Shown here: positions 1 through 8,898 of the stretch, piece by piece
How positions within the stretch are numbered: the stretch's first letter is position 1
Layout of the letters: each line of letters opens with the position of its first letter
Translations under genes and position numbers: made by a program
The notes under the pieces: model-generated
Told to the model about the DNA's origin: nothing
What the model saw: the letters and a program-made list of their open reading frames with translations, nothing else
The model's database searches: none
IMG/VR virus record: IMGVR_UViG_3300034374_000806
Location: 1 to 36,189 of that record
Direction: 5' to 3' (one strand)
Origin: a virus
Length of the DNA stretch: 36,189 nt

Positions 1-1252
1 CGCTGTCTAAAGACGAATTGTTACCGGGGTCATTGTTAGCGGCTGTTGTATTATTTCCAGAATGCCCTGAACCTCCGCCACCAACGGTTGCAGTATGTGT
101 TCCTACAGGTAAATACATGGTTTGTTGGATTAAAGCCCCGGCACCGCCACCGCCTCCGCTTTCAAAATAACTGCCTCCGGCACCGCCACCGCCAATAAGT
201 AGCACTTCAAACAATCCTGCTTTGCTGACCGTGAAGGATGATGTGCCTGTAAATGTATGGTATTTATACACACCTGATGTGACTTCAGTTCCACCAGATC
301 CTATACCTTCCTCACCCACAGATACCCGTGGCACTGTCGCATACGCAGGTACTTCCAAAGTTCCTGTACCAGTAAAGGTGTGGTAGTAATAACCACCAGA
401 TGATACGACTGTACCGCCTGTTGCAATTTGTGTGTCTGATGGGTAACGGATAACTACGATGCCTGATCCACCATCACCTCCAGCGTAAGAAGCATTTTGA
501 GCGCCACCGCCACCACCACCAGTGTTAGCAGTACCACTAGGTGCATTGACAAGTCCTGTCGCACCATCTGCTCCTCCACCAAGTCCGCCTACACCACCTG
601 TTGCTGTGTAAGCTCCTCCGCCTCCGCCACCTGCGTAATATCCTGAATCACCCGTAGAGGTTGCCGTAGCCCAAGTGGAGTATGCATTCATACCATCTCC
701 ACCGTCCCCTCCAGTAGTAGTTAAACCAGAAAGTTGTCCTTCTTGTCCGGCTCCACCACCACCGCCAGAACCATACTGTTGATTTGATGTTGCACCAGCG
801 TATCCTTGATTTCCTACCGCATCACCGCCTAAATTCCTGCCAGTGTAACCAGTACCACCGCCGCCTGAGCCACCAATGTCTCCCGTGCCGACTTGAGTAA
901 TGGCGTTAGTAGGAGGAACACCCGCATAAGCACCTCCGCAACCACCGCCAATAGCGATAGTATTAATACCTTCAATAGAAGAGTCACCACCATTAGTGCC
1001 TCCTGTAATGGAGTTACCATCAGGAAATCCTGTACCGCCTCCGCCGACAGTTACAGTGTACGATCCGGGCTTTAATGCAATTGCAGGTAGAGCATCATTT
1101 CCGCCACCACAACCATTAGTGCCGATAAGTCCACCGGCACCACCGCCTCCAGCAATACGGCTTCCGCCTCCGCCTCCGCCTGCTACAATTAAATATTCAA
1201 TCAATAGGCCAGATTCGTTTTCTGTGTTTGCACTTAATGCTGATAATGCCAT
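1..1252 (-). CDS. Glycine-rich tail adhesin 1 (3' part missing at window edge)
   Basis: An open minus frame starts at ATG 1250-1252 and runs off the left edge, giving at least 417 residues with no stop. The start follows the TAA of the gene upstream in a TAATG arrangement. The protein has an N-terminal Gly-rich block ending in GSGIVVIRY, two short beta modules with YHTFTG cores, and a second Gly-rich block cut by the window edge. Its architecture matches the next two genes, so it is a paralogue. Such Gly-rich modules occur in phage tail-tip adhesins, where polyglycine helices pack into a rigid sandwich. Receptor binding is inferred from that family knowledge and from its place downstream of the tail fibre gene. 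I cannot identify the receptor. Confidence 0.8.
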   Translation of the reverse strand, partial: MALSALSANTENESGLLIEYLIVAGGGGGGSRIAGGGGAGGLIGTNGCGGGNDALPAIALKPGSYTVTVGGGGTGFPDGNSITGGTNGGDSSIEGINTIAIGGGCGGAYAGVPPTNAITQVGTGDIGGSGGGGTGYTGRNLGGDAVGNQGYAGATSNQQYGSGGGGGAGQEGQLSGLTTTGGDGGDGMNAYSTWATATSTGDSGYYAGGGGGGAYTATGGVGGLGGGADGATGLVNAPSGTANTGGGGGGAQNASYAGGDGGSGIVVIRYPSDTQIATGGTVVSSGGYYYHTFTGTGTLEVPAYATVPRVSVGEEGIGSGGTEVTSGVYKYHTFTGTSSFTVSKAGLFEVLLIGGGGAGGSYFESGGGGGAGALIQQTMYLPVGTHTATVGGGGSGHSGNNTTAANNDPGNNSSLDS

Positions 1253-2982
1253 TACACTTGATACCTTATGATTACGATGCCGGAGCCGCCAGCACCGGGG
1301 TCTAAACTAGAGTAAGAGCCTCCACCGCCACCACCAGTATTGGCTGTTCCTGATGTTGGGTTAGATCCAGATGCACGGTCATCGCCTTTTCCGCCACCAC
1401 CTGCGCCACCTGTCCCTGCACTACCTGCATATCTGGCTCCACCACCACCACCGGCGTAGTAACCTGAATCACCAGTTGATGTCGCTGTGGCCCAAGTAGG
1501 AAGGTAAATGCCATCTCCACCGTCACCGCCTACGGATGTAGTTCCTACACCACCTACGGCTCCTGCGCCACCGCCTCCGCCTCCACCGTAGGTACTGTTA
1601 CCACTGTTAGTATAGCCGTAACCTCCATCATTACCTTGGTTGTCTATTCCAATACCAACAGAATGGTAATAAGAACTACTAGAAAAAGCACCGCCACCAG
1701 AGCCACCATTGTAACCGGATAAACTTATGGCTACTTCTGGAGATACCGGAGTACCAGTTTGATACCCCGCACCTCTACCGCCGCCAAAAGAAGTCAAGTA
1801 AGTTCCAACGCTGGAGTGACCGCCATTTGGTGTGTTATCAATCGCACAACCTCCACCCACAACAACAGCGTGACTTCCTGCGGATAGATATATTGTGTCA
1901 TTGATTGCACCACCGGCTCCGCCACCACCAAAGTTAGCGGCTAGTCCGGCATCACGATAACCACCTGCACCGCCTCCGGCAACAACCAAGACTTCAAAGA
2001 GTCCAGATGTGTCCGCAGTAAACGTGCCGGATGCTGTAAATGTGTGATATTTATAGCCACCGCTTGTAACTTCAGTTCCACCAGATCCTGTGCCTTCCTC
2101 ACCGACAGTTACACGAGGCTTGTACGCATCTGCGTTGACAGTGAATGTGCCTGAATTTGTGAATGTGTGGATTGTATAGCCACCAGATGACGTAACTGTT
2201 CCGCCAGTAGCTTGTTGTGCGCCTAAGTAACGAATGACTACAATACCTGAACCACCGTTACCGCCTGCATAAGAGGTAGAGCCGTAGCCACCTCCGCCGC
2301 CACCGCCTCCAGTACCATCAGTTCCATTACTGCCGTTAGCGGCACCTGTAGCACCGTTGCCACCGCCACCTAAGCCGCCTGTGGATTCTGTACCAGAGTT
2401 TCCTACCCCGCCACCACCACCGGCATAATATGTTGCAGTGCCTGTAATGGAGTTTTGTAAGCCATCTCCCCCGTCACCGCCTTGTGCCCCAGAGTTATCA
2501 TATCCATCTTCTCCAGCACCTCCGCCGCCACCGGCGTAGCCAGAACCTGAAGATGCTCCGCCATCATTGCCTTGACGAATAAAACCTGTTGCCCCAGTAC
2601 CTGAGTTACCCGAGCCACCACCGCCGGAGCCACCATCAACACCATTAAGTTCATTGGTATTGGCTCCGCCTCCACCCCCTCCGAAAGCAAGGATAGAGTC
2701 TATTTTGGAATCTTGCCCATTTGTGCCGGGGGTATTTCCTGCGCCACCAGCACCACCAGCCCCGACTGTTACAGAGTATGATCCGGGAGCAAGCGTTAAT
2801 TTGAAATCAGTTACATCAGAGGTTTCTACAGTAGGGGCTAAAGTGCTTAGATAACCACCGGCACCACCACCGCCACCATTTTGACCACCGCCGCCTGCAC
2901 CACCTGCAATAACGAGGTAATCACACTCAAGGCCGACAATTTTGTCATACGCATCGGGGCGTGTTATGTATTCTATGCTCAT
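1252..2982 (-). CDS. Glycine-rich tail adhesin 2
   Basis: A 576-residue protein with two large Gly-rich modules (about residues 20-250 and 325-576), each ending in GSGIVVIRY or GSGIVIIRY. Two beta modules lie between them with cores GGYTIHTFTNSGTF and GGYKYHTFTASGTF. The ATG overlaps the stop of the upstream paralogue (ATGA, 2979-2982) and its stop overlaps the next start, so the three genes are probably translationally coupled. The protein is very rich in Gly with Ala, Ser and Thr and almost lacks Lys and Glu, which fits an extracellular fibre tip. Family knowledge suggests a phage Gly-rich adhesin with polyglycine-II packing. Its second module shares the phrase WATATSTGDSGYYAGGGGG with the first module of adhesin 1, which points to module exchange. 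Confidence 0.85.
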   Translation of the reverse strand: MSIEYITRPDAYDKIVGLECDYLVIAGGAGGGGQNGGGGGAGGYLSTLAPTVETSDVTDFKLTLAPGSYSVTVGAGGAGGAGNTPGTNGQDSKIDSILAFGGGGGGANTNELNGVDGGSGGGGSGNSGTGATGFIRQGNDGGASSGSGYAGGGGGAGEDGYDNSGAQGGDGGDGLQNSITGTATYYAGGGGGVGNSGTESTGGLGGGGNGATGAANGSNGTDGTGGGGGGGGYGSTSYAGGNGGSGIVVIRYLGAQQATGGTVTSSGGYTIHTFTNSGTFTVNADAYKPRVTVGEEGTGSGGTEVTSGGYKYHTFTASGTFTADTSGLFEVLVVAGGGAGGYRDAGLAANFGGGGAGGAINDTIYLSAGSHAVVVGGGCAIDNTPNGGHSSVGTYLTSFGGGRGAGYQTGTPVSPEVAISLSGYNGGSGGGAFSSSSYYHSVGIGIDNQGNDGGYGYTNSGNSTYGGGGGGGAGAVGGVGTTSVGGDGGDGIYLPTWATATSTGDSGYYAGGGGGARYAGSAGTGGAGGGGKGDDRASGSNPTSGTANTGGGGGGSYSSLDPGAGGSGIVIIRYQV

Positions 2983-4772
2983 ACTGCGTACCTTATAATT
3001 ACGAATCCAGAGCCACCGTTAGTGCCGTCTGTTACGCCGGTGCCACCGCCTGCGCCCGCACCTGTATTGTCATCGCCATTAGTGCCACCGTCTCCACCGC
3101 CACCTAGACCTCCGGCTCCGTCTCTGTTACTGCTGTTGAATCCACGGGCACCGCCGCCACCACCAATATACAAAACTCCGCCGCTATCTTCGCCAATACT
3201 TACTGAGCCAGAGATCGCTTGAAGCCAAGAATCAAACGCACTAGTTCCGGCACCGCCCGGAGATCCGCCGCCATTAGTATTTGTTTCTGTAGTTCCTGCG
3301 GCACCTGCACCACCACCACCACCTGCGGCAAGTTTGGTGTTATTTACGGAAGATGGTGCGTCACCACCTTTAAATCCGTAAGTGCCATTAGGAACAATGT
3401 CTGAAGAATATTCTGTAACAGCTTCTGTTAATCCTTTAGCCCCTAAGTAATAAGCTCCTCTAGGTTGTCCGGATGAATTTCTGTAACTGGCACCTCCGCC
3501 ACCTCCGCCACCAACTTGTGCTCCACCACCTTCATCTGTTTCAGATACAGTAGCACCTGCTCCACCACCTACTGCTTTAATGGTCAGATTAGTTGCAGAA
3601 ATAATAGAAGAGTTACCATTACCATCAATGGAATTTGTCCATACACTATTGCCTCCACCGCCGACTGTTATTGTTGCAGTTTCTGCGGTAAGTCTAAAAT
3701 CTTGGTTTACAATCTGACCACAGCCACCGCCACCTCGTGGCCCTGCACCGCCTCCGCCAATCATCAAGCATTCCATGTTTTTATAACCACCGCTTACTAC
3801 AAGAGAACTTGTGCCAGTAAACACATGGTACTTATAACCACCAGATGTGACTTCTGTTCCGCCTGTTACTGAGTCAGCTTCTTTGTCTACTGAAATGCGG
3901 GGTAATGTAACATTGTTACCAAGAGTTAAAGAAAATGTACCTGACCCGCTACTAAAAGTATGAATCTGATAATCACCTGACGTAGTAATAGTTCCGCCGG
4001 TAGCAAGAGCAACAGGTGACTTGTATCGGATAATTACAATGCCGGAACCACCTGCTCCGCCACCGCCACCGCCGGTGCCACCACCACCGCCGCCAGTGTT
4101 TGCTGTGCCGTCAGTTCCCGCAGTAGTTGAATTACCATCTCCGCCACCGCCATTACCACCAGTTCCGGGAGATCCGTTAAAGCGTCCTCCGCCACCACCG
4201 CCGGCCCTGTATACAGATGTTCCTGTAATGGAAGATGCAATACCGTCGCCGCCATTACCGCCATTAGAGGCATTACCATCTGTGCCTACAGCAGAAGCTC
4301 CACCTCCTCCCGCTCCACCATCTCCGTTGCCAGAACCACCCGTGGAGTCTCCACCATCAAAACCTTGATTATATAAACCTGTGCCGAATGTTCCGTTACC
4401 AGAACCGCCACCAGAGCCACCGTTACTTGCGGCTACGTTGTACTGACCGCCGCCACCACCGCCAAAGGCAGTAATTTCTCCAATAGAAGAATCTGTACCA
4501 TTAGCACCAGTAGTGCCACCGGGTCCACCTGCACCAACAACAACAGCGAGAGAAGTGTCAGAGGTGAAAAATAACACTCCTTCAGCATCTATACCCCCGC
4601 CTGTCTGTTCTCCGATAACTGAGCTACGATATCCCCCGGCTCCGCCACCACCAGCATTGTTAGTGGAACGTGCGCCCCCGCCCCCGCCTACAATAACGTA
4701 CTCAAGGTAAATACCTTTAGAGTTTTTCAGTGCAGTGTTATAACTAGCTGGGATGAGGCGTGAAAGTGACAT
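2979..4772 (-). CDS. Glycine-rich tail adhesin 3
   Basis: A 597-residue paralogue of the two genes downstream. The first Gly-rich module (about residues 20-250) ends in GSGIVIIRYKS. Two beta modules follow (cores YQIHTFSSGSGTF and YKYHVFTGTSS), then a second Gly-rich module ending in GSGFVIIRYAV. The start codon abuts the stop of the small beta protein upstream (its last base is shared at 4772), and its own stop overlaps the next start as ATGA. It is the first of the three to be translated. As in phage Gly-rich adhesins generally, surface loops between glycine helices would carry specificity. The loops here (for example about residues 345-440) differ clearly from those of the paralogues, which suggests different or diversified binding. 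Confidence 0.85.
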   Translation of the reverse strand: MSLSRLIPASYNTALKNSKGIYLEYVIVGGGGGARSTNNAGGGGAGGYRSSVIGEQTGGGIDAEGVLFFTSDTSLAVVVGAGGPGGTTGANGTDSSIGEITAFGGGGGGQYNVAASNGGSGGGSGNGTFGTGLYNQGFDGGDSTGGSGNGDGGAGGGGASAVGTDGNASNGGNGGDGIASSITGTSVYRAGGGGGGRFNGSPGTGGNGGGGDGNSTTAGTDGTANTGGGGGGTGGGGGGAGGSGIVIIRYKSPVALATGGTITTSGDYQIHTFSSGSGTFSLTLGNNVTLPRISVDKEADSVTGGTEVTSGGYKYHVFTGTSSLVVSGGYKNMECLMIGGGGAGPRGGGGCGQIVNQDFRLTAETATITVGGGGNSVWTNSIDGNGNSSIISATNLTIKAVGGGAGATVSETDEGGGAQVGGGGGGGASYRNSSGQPRGAYYLGAKGLTEAVTEYSSDIVPNGTYGFKGGDAPSSVNNTKLAAGGGGGAGAAGTTETNTNGGGSPGGAGTSAFDSWLQAISGSVSIGEDSGGVLYIGGGGGARGFNSSNRDGAGGLGGGGDGGTNGDDNTGAGAGGGTGVTDGTNGGSGFVIIRYAV

Positions 4773-5104
4773 TATGCAGTGATCTCTGAACCGAATGCAT
4801 TGAACGACAAGTTAGCTGTTGATGAGTAAACTGTAATCACATCTGTTGCATCTATTGTCGTACCCACTGTAATTGCTACAGAGTCGTTACCTAAGATAAC
4901 TGCGTCATAAGCAATGTAGTGTTGGTTAGCAATTGCCGCACCGTCAGGACGTACAGCGATGCGATACAAGGCGGCTGTAGAACCACGGTTACACACAAAT
5001 ATTGTAGATACAACTGCTTCAGTCGCTGAAGGTACAGTGTAAAGGTCTGTGTTAGTTGTTGCGCTAGGAGCCGATTGCCCCAAGACTTTATAAGCGTTCG
5101 CCAT
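4772..5104 (-). CDS. Small beta-rich virion-associated protein (tail region)
   Basis: A 110-residue protein, uncharged in long stretches and dominated by alternating hydrophobic and polar residues, so a beta-sandwich is likely. It sits between the tail fibre gene and the three adhesins and shares its last base with the first adhesin's start. The pattern YTVPSATEAVVSTIFVCN resembles YTVPTGKSAQWVLMYITN in the 112-residue protein at 34887-35225, so the two may be distant relatives with the same fold. A role as a tail or head decoration protein, or as a connector for the adhesins, is inferred from position only. I do not recognise a named family. Confidence 0.7.
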   Translation of the reverse strand: MANAYKVLGQSAPSATTNTDLYTVPSATEAVVSTIFVCNRGSTAALYRIAVRPDGAAIANQHYIAYDAVILGNDSVAITVGTTIDATDVITVYSSTANLSFNAFGSEITA

Positions 5105-5105
5105 C

Positions 5106-6563
5106 TTAGGCTCCCATCAATAAGAAGTTAGTTTCAAATCCACTGGCACCACCACCAGATCCTGCAATAGCACCCCACGCAGTGCCGTTGTAACCTTCAA
5201 ACTGTCCAGTGTCTGAGTTAAATCTAAAATATCCTGCCTGTGGCGATCCATCACGCTGTGCTTCTGTACCAGAAGGTATTACAGCAGATCCTGTTGTAGC
5301 TGTTTTAACAACTGCATCTTGAGTGCTTAATTGCCAAGATGATCCGTTGTAAACGTACATTCCATTAGATGTATTATTAAAATATAATGCACCAGTTAAT
5401 AAAGCATCACCATCATTATCTAATGCAGGCTCTGAAGACTTAGCACCAAGATACCGATCATCAAAGCTATCATAGCTAGCCGCCGCATTGGTTTCACTTG
5501 TTGCGGCATTGGTTGCTGATGTAGATGCTGATGTAGCTGAGTTGGAGGCAGAGGTAGCTGATGTAGCCGCCGCAGTCGCTGATGTAGCCGCATTGGACGC
5601 TGATGTCGATGCATTGCTTTCGCTTGTCGCCGCATTGGTTTCTGAAGTGCTTGCATTAGAGGCTGATGTAGCCGCATTAGAAGCTGATGTAGCCGCCGCC
5701 GCCGCTGATATTGCCGCATCAGTCGCAGAACCTAAAATAGAGTCTACATAGCCTTTGCGTGTCAGTGTATCGTCAGTGGCTGGTGTAGCGGTGCTAGTAA
5801 CAATGTTAGCACCCATTGTAATGTCGCCAGTCATGGTACCACCGCTAAGGTTTAGCTTAGTGGCATCCTGAGTATCTACATAGCCCTTACGAGTAAGTGT
5901 GTCGTCTGTGGTAGGTGTTGCTGTCGAGGTTGCTTTGTTAGCCCCTAATGTAATATCTCCGGTCATTGTACCACCAGAGAGATTTAGTTTAGTTGCTAAT
6001 GAATTTGTAACTGTAGTTGCAAAATTTGCATCGTCATTTAATGCCGCCGCTAGTTCATTTAAAGTATCTAAAGCGGCAGGAGCACTATCAATAACTGCGG
6101 TGACTTGTGCATCTACATAGCCCTTGGTAGCCGCATCAGTGGATGCTGTAGGTGTACCAAGACCTGTAATTTTGTTTGTTCCCATTGCTAACGCACCAGA
6201 CATGGTGTCGCCAGCTTTGTCTAACTTGAGAGCATCTGCTGTGTCTACATAACCTTTAGAGGCCGCATCAGTAGCGTTAGAAGGTGTTGCAACAGTTAGA
6301 GTACCTGCAACTGTCCAGTTACCTGTAACACTGCCGCTAGCCAGTGTTGAAGCTCCAGTAACACCTAATGTACCACCGACAGTCGTATTACCTGTAACAG
6401 CCATTGTTGTTGGTGTAGTACCTATCTCAACAATTGTACCGGCGTTATTAGTAAAGAGTCGTTTATCGACTGTATTGACTGCAAGCTCACCTGTGGATAG
6501 GTCACTTGTTGTAGGAACAGCACTAGCAGTGCTAGAGCGTTTAATGAGGATATCTGTTGCCAT
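5106..6563 (-). CDS. Collagen-like / coiled-coil tail fibre protein
   Basis: A 485-residue trimeric-fibre type protein. The N-terminus (MATDILIKRSSTASAVPT) is of a type common in phage fibres. Residues about 65-270 hold repeated GYVDT...KLDKAGDTMSG or KLNLSGGTMTGDI modules, including two consecutive 44-residue copies. Residues about 280-355 are a run of Ala/Ser/Thr/Asn heptads (ATSASNA type) expected to form a coiled-coil shaft. The C-terminal part (NGTAWGAIAG) resembles fibre domains with YNGSSW motifs. It is the first gene after the capsid hairpin and the first of the fibre block. GGAAG just before ATG 6563 supports the start. The adhesins downstream may sit at its tip. Confidence 0.85.
   Translation of the reverse strand: MATDILIKRSSTASAVPTTSDLSTGELAVNTVDKRLFTNNAGTIVEIGTTPTTMAVTGNTTVGGTLGVTGASTLASGSVTGNWTVAGTLTVATPSNATDAASKGYVDTADALKLDKAGDTMSGALAMGTNKITGLGTPTASTDAATKGYVDAQVTAVIDSAPAALDTLNELAAALNDDANFATTVTNSLATKLNLSGGTMTGDITLGANKATSTATPTTDDTLTRKGYVDTQDATKLNLSGGTMTGDITMGANIVTSTATPATDDTLTRKGYVDSILGSATDAAISAAAAATSASNAATSASNASTSETNAATSESNASTSASNAATSATAAATSATSASNSATSASTSATNAATSETNAAASYDSFDDRYLGAKSSEPALDNDGDALLTGALYFNNTSNGMYVYNGSSWQLSTQDAVVKTATTGSAVIPSGTEAQRDGSPQAGYFRFNSDTGQFEGYNGTAWGAIAGSGGGASGFETNFLLMGA
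5743..6006 (-). repeat. 132-bp tandem direct repeat inside the tail fibre gene
   Basis: Two adjacent copies (5743-5874 and 5875-6006) encode 44-residue fibre modules of the form KLNLSGGTMTGDIT...DDTLTRKGYVDTQDAT. The copies diverge mainly at third codon positions, so the duplication is old and kept under protein-level selection. Confidence 0.75.
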
Positions 6564-6604
6564 CTTCCAAGCCTGTTTTGGTGGGGAACAATGTTAATAG
6601 GTAA

Positions 6605-6622
6605 ACCCCTCCGTAGAGGGGC
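6605..6622 (-). terminator. Hairpin after the capsid gene, UNCG-type loop
   Basis: On the minus strand CCCCTC-TACG-GAGGGG forms a 6-bp GC-rich stem closed as C(UACG)G, an exceptionally stable tetraloop. Only three Us follow, so it is a weak or partial terminator, or a 3' stabiliser of the capsid message. It lies 13 bases after the capsid stop and before the fibre gene. T7 places its terminator at the same relative spot after gene 10. Confidence 0.6.
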
Positions 6623-6634
6623 TACCAAGTTTAC

Positions 6635-7588
6635 TTAGGCATTAAATACCAAAGTAAGAGCTGACTCAGGACGGAGAACCTTAACACCGTACAGAGTATC
6701 TGCAGTGTAGAGGTTAGCAAGGTATTCTTGCTTGTACTGAGTTTGTGAGCGAACGCCCATTTGCTCTGCTAGTACCATTGCGTCACGATGACCCAAGATA
6801 CCTGCCTTCAATTGACCACCTGCGGCGTTGTCAGCCGCTGATTCAACTTCTGGGCAGTTGGTTGAAACGTAGATATCGATACCGTAGAGAGTACCTACCT
6901 GACCGTTTACAGTTGGCTGACCTGATACAAAGTCAGCAGAGTTGTAGCGAGTGAGGCCACGAATATTCTGAATGACGGAAGGAGGTACTACGAGGAAACG
7001 ACTGTCCATCGGTACATCAGCGTCATCAAGTTCTTTAATAGCCGCACGGAAGGATTCGTCAGTAAAGACGTCAGCCGCCGCTACAGTGTCAACTGCGTAT
7101 GCAGTCAAGTCTGTTGATGCGTCCATGTAGAACGAGTTAGAGTGAGTAAAATCACTACCGTCGCCGTCACCCAATGACTTAGAAAGAGTGAACAGGTCTG
7201 TGTCTAACTGCTTTGCAAGTGCATAACCTGCATCTTCAGTGTAGAAACGACGGAGGCTATCAAGAGCCTGTACTTCAACGATGTCCTCGATCAAGCGTGA
7301 GTATTCAAAGTGCTTGTCGATAGAGATCTGTACTTCTGTCTCTGTGTTAGCAATAATTGTAACAGCAGTGTCAGCCGCTTTTGCGTTTGCATCGCCACGA
7401 GTAGGCTTAGGGATATGAAGTGTATCACCTTTTTTGCCTGTCATTGGCATTTTGTTTACAAGGTTCGCAAGAACCAAAGACTTTTTGTATGCGGCGATGA
7501 TTTCATCAGACCACAGTTCTGGGATAAAGGTAGAGGCTTCAGCTTTAGCTGTAAAGCCACCCGCTCCCGGATAAGTTGCAGTTGCCAT
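6635..7588 (-). CDS. Major capsid protein
   Basis: A 317-residue protein following the scaffold gene, as expected for a coat protein. It has an N-terminal arm (MATATYPGAGGF), a long helix region with repeated acidic residues (IEDIVEVQALDSL) and the stretch DSRFLVVPPSVIQNI typical of HK97-fold coats in this group. It ends in a beta-rich C-terminus (TLYGVKVLRPESALTLVF). A good ribosome site (AGGAG, 10 bases upstream) supports the start. A stable hairpin lies directly after the stop, which fits a highly expressed gene with reduced read-through. The assignment as HK97-fold coat protein rests on order and pattern; I could not align it. Confidence 0.9.
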   Translation of the reverse strand: MATATYPGAGGFTAKAEASTFIPELWSDEIIAAYKKSLVLANLVNKMPMTGKKGDTLHIPKPTRGDANAKAADTAVTIIANTETEVQISIDKHFEYSRLIEDIVEVQALDSLRRFYTEDAGYALAKQLDTDLFTLSKSLGDGDGSDFTHSNSFYMDASTDLTAYAVDTVAAADVFTDESFRAAIKELDDADVPMDSRFLVVPPSVIQNIRGLTRYNSADFVSGQPTVNGQVGTLYGIDIYVSTNCPEVESAADNAAGGQLKAGILGHRDAMVLAEQMGVRSQTQYKQEYLANLYTADTLYGVKVLRPESALTLVFNA

Positions 7589-7608
7589 TTTAGCAATCTC
7601 CTATAATG

Positions 7609-8397
7609 TTACCTTACACGCCCCTCTGCATAGGCCTGCCGGATTTCCGGCGCTAATGCCTGATAGCGATCAGGGTCAGTTTGCATGAGTTTAATAATAT
7701 CAGCACGACGATACACTTTACGAGATGGGCCTTCTGCGGAGCCTTTTGTGTTACCAGTAGATGCACGTTTAAGACTTTCTTTACGTGCTACAGTCTCTGT
7801 GTTAGCCGCCTCAGTGACAATGTTTTGGCGATCTTTCCACGTTGTTAGTAGCTCATCTGCGGCTTCAAAATCATAACTGCGATCTGCTTCACGTAACATT
7901 TCTGTACGATATTTAGATTTTGTAACCCAGTCTACAAACCCTTGATCTTTAATAATTACTTCAAAGTCAGGGTGTGCGGCCTTAAGTCTTTGCAATGCTT
8001 CCTGTTGCTTCAATTGGCGAGTTACTGTTTCAGCCTCTTGAATCTTAGGATGTTTTGCAATTGCTCTTTCTACTGCACGTTCAGGATCTGTGAAGAAATC
8101 AACATCATCATCAAATTCGTCTGTGCTAGTGTGGGCTTGTTCTTTTGAGAGTTGTGCCTTAACAAAGTCATCTACAATCTTACGTAGCTCTCCAACCTCT
8201 GAAGACTGCTTACCCATTAGCTTCTCAGCTTCTTGGTGCATCCTGATAACTTCTTTGATATCTTTATCTCGATATTTATCAGGTATGTCGTCTTCTACTG
8301 GTTCTTCAACTTCTTGAGTTTCCTCTTCAGGCTCATCAAAGTTGACTAGATCTTCGTCTTCGACTTCTTCCGTGCGCTCATTTATAAATTTTGCCAT
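7609..8397 (-). CDS. Capsid assembly scaffolding protein
   Basis: A 262-residue, strongly acidic and helical protein immediately upstream of the coat gene, the usual scaffold position. Residues 8-45 are almost all Glu, Asp and hydrophobics. Residues 50-140 look like a coiled coil (IRMHQEAEKLMGKQSSEVGE). The C-terminal 60 residues turn basic (KVYRRADIIKLM...), the part that binds coat protein in P22 and T7-type scaffolds. The role is templating procapsid assembly and leaving before or during packaging. It has no enzymatic motif and in particular no visible protease triad. Confidence 0.85.
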   Translation of the reverse strand: MAKFINERTEEVEDEDLVNFDEPEEETQEVEEPVEDDIPDKYRDKDIKEVIRMHQEAEKLMGKQSSEVGELRKIVDDFVKAQLSKEQAHTSTDEFDDDVDFFTDPERAVERAIAKHPKIQEAETVTRQLKQQEALQRLKAAHPDFEVIIKDQGFVDWVTKSKYRTEMLREADRSYDFEAADELLTTWKDRQNIVTEAANTETVARKESLKRASTGNTKGSAEGPSRKVYRRADIIKLMQTDPDRYQALAPEIRQAYAEGRVR

Positions 8398-8430
8398 TAT
8401 TAACTCCGTGCCGTAGCATTATGGATAATC

Positions 8431-8640
8431 TTATTTCTGGGCGGCTCTCTCATGATCTCTTGCCCACTTATCATCAGCATCAGGCCAGCCTGTGCCGTTG
8501 AACTTCGTAGAAATCGGAGAGATTATCCGCTTTGCTGTGTTGCCACACTCAAGACAAGAAGCAAACTCATCTGATGAGTCCACCCATTGTTCTTCAATGT
8601 GGTTACATTCTATACACTTAAAATCGTATCTTTTAAGCAT
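8431..8640 (-). CDS. Small zinc-ribbon protein (FmdB-like)
   Basis: A 69-residue protein beginning MLKRYDFKCIECNHIEEQW, with CxxC at residues 9-12 and a second CxxCG about 21 residues later, which is a zinc ribbon like that of FmdB-type regulators. I chose ATG 8640 over a longer frame from 8667 because the motif starts near the N-terminus, as in the family, and because it overlaps the upstream stop by only 8 bases. It lies between the portal and scaffold genes. Small zinc ribbons in this place are common in phages, but the function is unknown. The C-terminus is charged (DDKWARDHERAAQK). Confidence 0.75.
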   Translation of the reverse strand: MLKRYDFKCIECNHIEEQWVDSSDEFASCLECGNTAKRIISPISTKFNGTGWPDADDKWARDHERAAQK

Positions 8641-8869
8641 CTTCGTCCTGCAACATGTCGTAAGCATTTCTAACGCTTTCTTCCATGTTTATAATACGCC
8701 ACAAGACAGCACGTTCACCTTTTACAAAGTTTAAGTGCTTTTCATCTTTGATGTCTTCGATACGATAGTTATCGTAAATATCTTCCATGTCTTCAATAAA
8801 CTGTTTCCAGCCATCTGTAATAAACATGGAGAAAAAATTTTCGTATTGTTTTTCTAAACTTATATCCAA
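8633..8869 (-). CDS. Hypothetical acidic helical protein, TTG start
   Basis: A 78-residue protein rich in Asp, Glu and aromatic residues (GWKQFIEDMEDIYDNY), predicted mostly helical, with no motif I can name. The start is TTG at 8867-8869. It is supported by an AGGA ribosome site about 8 bases upstream, while the first internal ATG (8827) has none. It is the first gene after an extended -10 promoter with a perfect palindrome. The 3' end overlaps the zinc-ribbon start by 8 bases. It probably belongs to the capsid operon, but no function can be assigned. Confidence 0.7.
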   Translation of the reverse strand: MDISLEKQYENFFSMFITDGWKQFIEDMEDIYDNYRIEDIKDEKHLNFVKGERAVLWRIINMEESVRNAYDMLQDEDA

Positions 8870-8898
8870 AAGAATTATCCTATTACGGTTCTTTTTAT

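Noticed and set aside
996-4710. Proline-rich open frames on the plus strand opposite the adhesins
   Set aside because: They are the complements of Gly codons (GGN read as CCN) in the adhesin genes, have no ribosome sites and overlap well-supported coding on the other strand.
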